NCBI GenBank assembly: GCA_008360955.1 | Contig: LUCM01009389.1 | Span: 1-64,000 of the forward strand | Direction of reading: 5' to 3' | From: Fasciolopsis buskii | Lineage: Eukaryota > Platyhelminthes > Trematoda > Plagiorchiida > Fasciolidae | DNA length: 64,000 bases | Shown here: in pieces, positions 56,501 to 64,000 of the stretch | Layout of the letters: every line of letters starts with the position of its first letter | Numbering within the stretch: position 1 is the first letter of the stretch | Position numbers and translations under genes: made by a program | Notes under the pieces: generated by a model | The model's input: only the letters and a program-made list of their open reading frames with translations | Told to the model about the DNA's origin: nothing | Database searches by the model: none

Positions 56501-56879
56501 CTGGCCGAGAATGTTCAGTTAGTCAGAGCACGGATCTCATGTGAGTGTGGTTTGCAAAAGAACAATATACACGGCAGACCAAGGTCCAGGAATTAGGACT
56601 TGTTCTGTTGCACAATAAACGTGTGAACCACTCGCCTGTCTTCTCGATACATCAGCCCTAGTTCAGTGTACATTCGGACAGCGACCTTCGAAGGGAGTGA
56701 CTGACCTGCATGAAAAGCTAACATGAGCCAAAGGTCAATAACCGTATCAGCCAGCATCAACACTAACGTAGTCGAACCGATATGGTGGTGTACAGGACAC
56801 ACGCTAAGCTGGCAAAACGATACTACACCTTGGAATGACTTGATGAGTAGCATGTTCCCGTGGATCAGAGATCTAAACA
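53573..56879. other. Intergenic, no recognisable gene
   Basis: Only short frames without known motifs on both strands. Confidence 0.45.
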
Positions 56880-57010
56880 GGATGACTCTCCCAATCCGAT
56901 TATCCAATCATACTTGGTAGGTCAATGAATACAGATCAGATGAAGTCCACTCCTAACAAATCAATTTCCTGGACAACACCTATTGGACAAACCGCTGCAG
57001 CGGACAAAGA
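56880..57010 (+). mobile_element. Possible RTE 5' leader fragment
   Basis: The blocks CCAATCATACTTGGTAGGTC and AATGAATAC followed by ATTTCCTGG resemble CCAACCATGCCTGGAAGGTC and AATGAGTGG ... TTTCCTGG in the leader near 31770. Short and diverged. Confidence 0.4.
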
Positions 57011-57194
57011 CAGGGATGCATTTCATCGGTCTACAAATCTCTACCAGATGGACAAGAGGTTGGACTATGTGAGGTTTTGCTCGTCGCTGACGGAATTCAT
57101 CCCAATTCATTGGCTCGCTGTCACCCGTCTAGTCTGGAAAGAACCCAACCCAAACAACATGGCTCCGGCCCATTACCCTTATCCCAATGGATAA

Positions 57195-57345
57195 TTCAAG
57201 CATCAGGCAAAAGAGAACAACGAAGGCACTACAGCGAGGTTTTACATGGCAAAACTGAAGAGGCTTTCTCGCGGGTGTTTCGATGGTGTTTCCGTGCTGG
57301 GTTAACATCCGGCTGTTTTTTAGGCTAGATTTTCGAATGGAATTT
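57195..57345 (+). repeat. Dispersed repeat, copy 2 (partner at 49820)
   Basis: Shares AACAACGAAGGC, GGCAAAACTGAAG, TTTCGATGGTGTTTCCGTG and TGGGTTAAC with the 49820 copy in the same orientation. Confidence 0.55.
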
Positions 57346-59862
57346 TTTGGTTTGGATTCCTGTTCCGAACTGCTTTGAACTGAGAGTTGTCGTTTGCCTA
57401 AATAACTGCGGCTTCGTTACTGGGGCAAGCCTTGATGAAACTTAGCTGAACTATGCTATCGAGCAACTATCAAATGTCATTCTTAAGAATTATGACCGTC
57501 TCAGGCACGGACATATTAATGCGCATAATCCAGGCGAAGAGCTATAGGACTTAAGCCAGCTGGGCTGCCAAAACGAATCGATGATAAATCCCATCGCTTG
57601 TCGACCGGTTGGAGTATCTGTCTTTTGGGACAGAAAAACCCCGAAACAGTTGTTTAAAGACAACCCTTACAAGGTTTTCATGGTCCTAATAAAGTGAGAG
57701 TGCTCCCTGGCGCTAAATTCATCCTGTTTGTCTTCGGTCATGAATGGAAAAACTTATCCCATCCTTGATCAATCAAAATGTTATCTGGTGGTTATTATGA
57801 CACTAATTATTAACTACTACTTCTACTACTATTACTACTATTATAACCGTTATTATTATTACTTCTATTATTACCATTATTACGTTTTGCTGTTAGCTGT
57901 TTGATGCGAATCTGCACAACAAAACACATCTTACGAGTAATCGGGTGGCCAAGGTTGGACGAGAATGAAATGAAAGTACCGTATGAAATTTGGATGAAAC
58001 ACGGTGTCCTGGTAACAGCTGGGTGCCGCTTGTCATACGTCCTCCAGAGAATTATTTAAAGTGTGTTCGGACCGAACTGAGTTTGGGGCGTTTAACGTGA
58101 AATTATATGGCACCCAAACATGGCGTTATCGGTTAAGCAAATAATTTGCGGGCGTTTTGTTGCCGTGGGGAACCATTCTCAGGGGAGTTTTCGCAACCCA
58201 TCTTTTCCTGTCACATTTCATTTGGTACTGTGGTTCTGATCGATATCAACCGGGGGATTTACAACACATTTTTGCTGGTGTTGAACTCAGCTGATAGAGT
58301 GCAATTTCAGTACGCCTTAGATTTCGGTTTTCTGTATGGTACAGACACAAGTACATAAACACACACAAACACTACCGCACACAGTCACTCACACGCACAA
58401 GCGATCAGTTTTTCTCTCATGATTACCGCCTTAATCTGTTTTGTCTGCATCTTTGATGCAGTGAATTGGAGAAAATCACGTGAGATACGCACGGTCACTG
58501 ATAACCAGTGTAGATCACAAACTGATGAATTTCAGTCAAGATTGTGCCAATTCAAGCCGTGTCAGTAATTTCAACACCCATGCAGCTTTCATTATCTAGA
58601 TGGTATTTTCATTACTATTGCGTTGTTCAATGTAGACAACTAATGCTTTTCCTCATCAACTTAATAGTCTACACATACTGGATGGAAATTCGATCAATTA
58701 TTGTGGTGGTGGTGGTGGTGGTAGCGAGAATCCCGTGTGGTGGACTAGATTAAGAGGTTCGGATCATGGCTGAATACGATCCTACCCCCGAAGGTCAGCC
58801 GAGACTGTTCAGGTCTCAATTCTGCTACCTGAGCTTCATGCTACCTACTCATATGCGAAACATGATTCATGAGCGATTTTTCAAGACTTGATCAACACTG
58901 GTCGACCAAACTGTACCTTCTACTGGTTACGACTGATGCACCCTGTAAATCGTGTTTCGTGTGGGTTTTTACTTCGGCAAACGAAACTTTTCAATGAACT
59001 CCAAAAATAAACAAAAAATGAAGACAACTTTGAGGGAGCAATTTTCTTCGTATGCACTAGTTGTTTGGAAATTTACGAAAACAAACGATACCCCAGCTTC
59101 AATATTCTCCAAATGTATCCGTTCACAGGTTTGGAGCTGTTGTGATTATCTTCCATTATGTAACACCGAAAACACCCATCAGTATTTCATACTTTCGCGA
59201 CTAGTTATTTATGTTCATTGTCAGTCTGCTAATTGCTGCACAAACACAGACGGAATTGGACAACGATTGATTTAACTCAAGCACAGACACACAAACGCCA
59301 TTCATCGACTGTCGGTCAATCTGACACGTATATATGCGCCGTAGTGAACCCAAAGGTCAAATGATGCTCATTGGTAGCCTTTGTCTTTGATGGTCCCATT
59401 CGTCAAGCTATCAGCTGATTTATTCTTTTGCACTATCCGTCGATTTGTGCCCCCACATATAGCTACATAAAGTCTCATCTCGACAAAAAGTGCTTTAATG
59501 ATATGTTAACTGAGTGCGCCTCTTTCTAAGTGATGACTATGTGAATCGCCGTAATGGGATACGCTTCATGAAGTACTGTAAGAAAATTGATGTTTATTGC
59601 GTCGATACTTCCTATTTACATTGGAGATCGTAATGAGATCTCAGATTCTTCTTAATTTTCCAAACATCAGTCAATGCTTAAATATTAAATGAATTTCCCT
59701 TTGGTCATCTAAGGTACAGAAAATCCTATTTCGTTCCTGCCGTCTATCGTATACTTGCCACTGTTTTAGAGATACGACCGTGACCCTCAAGGTGTACACC
59801 TAACCACCTTTATTCAAGCCCATACTACTGCAGTCTTCAGGTTCCCGTGGAACTCACTCAGA
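57346..59862. other. Intergenic, no recognisable gene; triplet repeats
   Basis: It contains an imperfect TAC/TTA triplet array at 57811-57893 and a (GTG)n run at 58702-58722. The ORFs have no recognisable domain. Confidence 0.45.
58702..58722 (+). repeat. (GTG)n microsatellite
   Basis: Seven GTG units in a row. Confidence 0.9.
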
Positions 59863-60058
59863 ATTTTCATGAAATAATTCACCATGTGATATCATCGCTC
59901 AACTCACCACTAAGAAACCGGGTTCTTGTCCCAGTTCGGGCATCGTGGATATGCACTGCTGATGGTTCCTAACAAGGATGAAACAGTTCTACCGTGCTTC
60001 CATGGTTCTTGAATTGTGAGCTGAGCGGTGATATTACGCGATAAATTATTTCATGGGA
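59863..60058 (+). mobile_element. TIR element, internally deleted copy
   Basis: The left TIR begins TTTTCATGAAATAATTCACC at 59864 and the right TIR ends ATTATTTCATGGGAA at 60058. The interior retains only the T-arm half of the tRNA-like unit (GGGTTCTTGTCCCAGTTCGG then GCA) and the distal spacer. The A-box half and left spacer are missing. Confidence 0.75.
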
Positions 60059-63000
60059 ACATACAATCTTCTACTACCAACACGTCATTCAGAATTGATA
60101 CACCTTGTCAATGTTCTACTCTACTCTGAACTGACCAGTTTTTCGAATATCTACTGATGTCATGTACGAGCCACCCTTATCGCTCTCCTGTGGGTTTGCG
60201 CCATCAGTATAAGAGCAGGTGAAGCACATCTCACGAATTAACTAATCACCTCCGTATCGGGGCCCTTCTTGATTTTATCAGGGTCGGCTTAGCTACAGTA
60301 TCTAATTTGCGGGTAACACGTGCTATTTCGTCGAACCCAACTGTCTCTGGATGGAACAATATATACATGATTATTATTGGTAGTAGTATTATTACTGATG
60401 TTATTACAAATGGATGTGAGAATATCAAACGGCCTCATGATCTAGAAATCCACATGGAACAAAAGTGCTGGAGTGCGAACGGAAAGAGAGGAAGACACCG
60501 AGCAAAAGACCCAGCGATAGGCGTAACCGCTGCTCACACCCCCGTAACCTGTTGACAGTGGGAAGACAAATCTCGTAATCAGTACAGTTAGCGAAAACTT
60601 GTGATTCGACAGTTAAAGCGACATTTTAAAGCCGTGCGCAGTATAACCCAGGGGTTGAAAGCGTATCTTATCGTTAGAACACCCCTAGAATGGTTTGTTG
60701 CATGCCGGCATTCTGGTCTCTTGAGAATCTTCCGTCAAGTAGGTTTCTTTTTCAATCTGAACTCCTGACGTGCTGTGAGATGTACTCTTACATGATGATT
60801 GTTCACGTGATGAAAAAAGAAGAGGATGAAATCTTCTTTGAAGCTCATTCGCTTGGTTTGCACGCAAGCACAAACACTCCGGACTGTTACAAAGAGTAGA
60901 TATCCCACTGTGGTCACGTTTTTTGGCTATACTCCGAATGCAACACTCGTTACTGTGACAGGTTATCATCGGTGGCGAGTGGTGTTTTAAGTTATTCTTC
61001 AAACCTACTCTCGCAGACCACACTCGATTTGCGAATGGATGCACTTAATGCTCATGGTCGATGAATGCAATGCAAAAATCGTTACTCCATGGAACACTTT
61101 TTGGCCTCACTTGGCTATTGATTTTTCCAATCTTCTCATGGACGACTGAACAGTCAAATGCCTTCGAGTAGTTATAAAAAGTTTTCTTCCAACATCTTAT
61201 CTGGACTGGTTGAAGACTACAAATCCGGTATAGGCCAACTGGTCTTGACGTTCAATCGTCAGTCCCGGTGGTCAAGACCACGAGGTTTCTGTTCTTATTC
61301 TTTTCCTTGTCGATAAACCTGGTATAAAGCAATAAATTCTGATATGGACGTATAAGTAAGGTCGCTTTCAGGCAACAGCAATAACAAGCCGATCTGATAC
61401 TCCCGACTCGATCTAATGGGCACACCGTAAAAACCATTCATTGATTTTGGGCTTCGGAACCGAAATTTTGCTTTTCACTTCAAGGGGGCCGTTTGCGAGT
61501 GAAAAATTCATCTAAAAACAAGCACGAGATGAGAGAATGAATAAAGACAGAATAATAACGTCGTGCTATCAATTTGTAATTAGGAACTAGATAAGGACAG
61601 GCGGGCTGAAAATTTCTCATTACTCGAATCCCGAGTGGGCAGATCGGTTGACAAGGGATTTGGAAACCGTTAGACCAGTCAAAAGTGGATACCGCGATTA
61701 TGAGGACGCGGGGGATGTCCGACACGTTGTCCAAGTCGGGAGGATACGATGCATGCATACAACACACTACTACTGGCTGTTGTAAGATACAATTGTCATT
61801 GCAACCATCATATTTCGTATGACACTGGTAGTACATCCAGTACAGACCGACGAGGTTTCATGATGCCCAATTACCTATGAGCCGTAATTTACTAAGGTCT
61901 CGTTTTCACTTTTCATTCTTACTTATCCGAACTGTGATGACTGTTTGTTGCTACTCGTCAACGCATTCGCCACAGAAGATTCTAAAATCAGTGCATCTGA
62001 GAACAGACGAGCATTTCAACAGCAACCTTTTTCGTATACGGTTGACACCTACGAAAGTAGGTAGTCTGCAAAGCAGAGCATTCAATTCAGTATTGGATGA
62101 TTGTAAACCGTCTTACACAGTGTTCATCCACTCAAGATATTGAATTATGAATGGGTCGGTGTAGAGTCAACAATACTACCGGCTTTGTGGCAACTGATCA
62201 TCGAAACAATCATATTTGCATTTTTTATCATAATTGCGTCGTCAAACCTGTCTAGGTAGTCGCTGAGCTGGTACTAATCACGTGAACATCATATGAACTG
62301 GAAAGAATCGGCTCATACAGGACCTACCACCGGGGTAAGGTACATGCATGCAAATGAATATGGTGCAAGAGTGAAAAAATCCATTGAGTAGAAGGTCAGA
62401 GTGATGACAGTATTAATCGGTATTGCACAAATTTATCAATCGTTTCAAATTTGATAATAAACAAGACAAACTTACTCTTGGATCCGAATAGCGAGTAATA
62501 AGATGGCTTGATGCAATATGGTTTACCCTCCTGCTAGAAGAAATTCAAATAAAAATTCTTACGGTGACTTTTAAATTCACATTAATACTTATTACCTTTC
62601 TTCCTAGATGTTGAAACAACGAAGATGATGATCTCCAAAGCACAAACGATCGGAAATCACAATCAGAATCCTTCAGTTGTATTCTTACTTTTACTAACAG
62701 ATGCACGAGACCGAAATAACACGTAGACTCATTTTTGATTCTACGTGTTAGTGCATAAGATACAGGTTGATTTAAAACTGGAATAGAATGCGCTGAATGG
62801 AGTTTAATAAACCGATGTGATATGTAATTAACCAGATGCTTTTCAAACAGAAAAATAGTATAGCTATTGTCGCTCTGGACTTTCTTAGGGGCATTAGCCG
62901 GTGATTTGATCTGATATTCTTGGGGTCCTGGATATATCACCTGCCCACAAGCAGACAGGATATATATATTCGTCAGATTGACTAAGTGTCCGGTAGTTGG

Positions 63001-63203
63001 AAATGCGCATAACATGCAATGAAATTGAACGAATAAGATCATTTTCAGCAAACGAGTGAGAGAAGGAGTAACTTAATTCACGTTTCAGTTTGCTACGTAG
63101 GCGTTCAACATGGTTTTCTGTTGAGTGTAAAAAGAATCTGGATTCAGTATCGGCAAATGTCTGTCTGAATTAGATAAAATCCATTTAAAAGTAAAGTCAC
63201 CTT
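60059..63203. other. Intergenic; one strong hairpin, no recognisable gene
   Basis: The 168-codon - strand frame 62545-63051 has no known domain. A hairpin with a perfect 11-bp stem lies at 62717-62750. Other ORFs look random. Confidence 0.4.
62701..62756. repeat. Long interrupted hairpin
   Basis: TAACACGTAGA (62717-62727) pairs perfectly with TCTACGTGTTA (62740-62750) around a 12-base loop. Outside it ATGCAC (62701) pairs with GTGCAT (62751), with a 10-base bulge on the left side. Confidence 0.8.
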
Positions 63204-63549
63204 TCATCCTGTTCCTTTTCTTTCTCTCATTATTTCTGTCTCTGTCCTTAATCTCATTTTTTGACAAAATCCCCACATAGTGGGTAAGATTGGGTGCACT
63301 AATTCCACCTGGTACAACGAACTGCTGTAGTTGGGACAGGTTTGATAGTAGGGCATCTGACATGCTTGGTCGAACAGCCAAATCTGAGTACCAGTAACAT
63401 CACATTAGCTTGCCCTTGCTTTCGTTCCCAATCACGCCTCTCGGCATCCGCTAATCAAGTATAAAAAACGAGAAGTGTAATTCAGAAAAACAAGAATGAT
63501 GTTTTGTCGTTCTAGAAGAAGGTCACCAAGTTCCCGTAGTTGTTTGCTA

Positions 63550-63584
63550 GACACACACACAAAAGCACACACACACACACACAT
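63550..63584 (+). repeat. (CA)n microsatellite
   Basis: AC/CA run interrupted once by AAAG. Confidence 0.9.
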
Positions 63585-64000
63585 GCAGACGCGACCGTTA
63601 CAAACCTTTTGAATTCCCAGTTGTCAACCTTGGGACTGAAAGCGATGTCAACTTCATCTGGTTTCAGACAGAAATCCGTGCTTGCCTTTGGCCTGGTTTA
63701 GTCCGTACTCCACAAATTTGTATCGACTACCTGTTTTCAAAAACCGAACGGACTGCGGTATCCGGGTTACAAGGCCGAGGTATTTCGTGACCATGACAAC
63801 AACAGACTGATTTCACACGTGTGGGATTTGTGGCTTGGATCCAAACTTTCCAGTTGATCAAACGACTCAACTGGTGACACGTCGCAACCTATTGTTGCCC
63901 ACGTGATCTCAGGAGTGAAGGGTTGAATTTTTCTGCTGACAGTGAAAAAAAACAAGTGAATTTTTATGACAGCCTAAGTGAGGATATGCTCCGGAGAATG

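Noticed and set aside
62545..63051. 168-codon - strand ORF
   Set aside because: No known motif, and it contains the hairpin at 62717-62750; not enough support for a gene.

Overview
This is a eukaryotic window. It has long GT-AG introns, tRNA-derived SINE-like repeats, several classes of non-LTR retrotransposon and no bacterial-style coding density. The mix of repeats (an RTE-type LINE in many broken copies, a CR1-like LINE, a Penelope-like element with a GIY-YIG endonuclease) together with the divergence of the one recognisable host gene suggests a parasitic flatworm, most likely a digenean fluke. The species cannot be resolved from the sequence alone.

The only host gene I can support is the 3' two-thirds of SGSM3 (small G-protein signalling modulator 3, a TBC-SH3-RUN protein) on the + strand. 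Nine exons between 7742 and 37677 join in phase into 569 codons plus a stop (1710 nt). All internal junctions have GT donors and AG acceptors. The exons cover the TBC-SH3 linker, the SH3 domain and the RUN domain. The upstream RabGAP/TBC catalytic exons were not found and probably lie left of the window. The worm protein has a longer linker and an insertion of about 100 residues, rich in Ser/Thr/Ala, in the distal RUN region. A candidate poly(A) signal lies at 38232.

Layout: 1-249 is the 3' end of a CR1-like element. 250-7741 is upstream intron or intergenic DNA with RTE debris. 7742-37677 is SGSM3, whose introns hold RTE fragments, the Penelope-like fragment, a tRNA-derived SINE, TIR elements and a long fold-back repeat. 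38260-39417 holds a frameshifted unknown ORF and a SINE. 39418-42950 is a nearly full-length but dead CR1-like LINE on the - strand, whose 3' end is an almost identical inverted copy of positions 1-249. 42950-64000 has no recognisable host gene; it contains dispersed repeat pairs, two TIR elements, a SINE, microsatellites and possible exons of a - strand gene near the right edge.

The most unusual item is a small TIR-bounded (MITE-like) family. Its best copy (50972-51331) carries a 72-nt tRNA-like unit with A- and B-box-like promoter elements between 65-bp terminal inverted repeats. Three further decayed, partial or deleted copies are present (7882, 24407 and 59863). RTE 3' ends followed closely by RTE 5' leaders in the same orientation (near 11.05 kb and 30.9-31.7 kb) are also notable.
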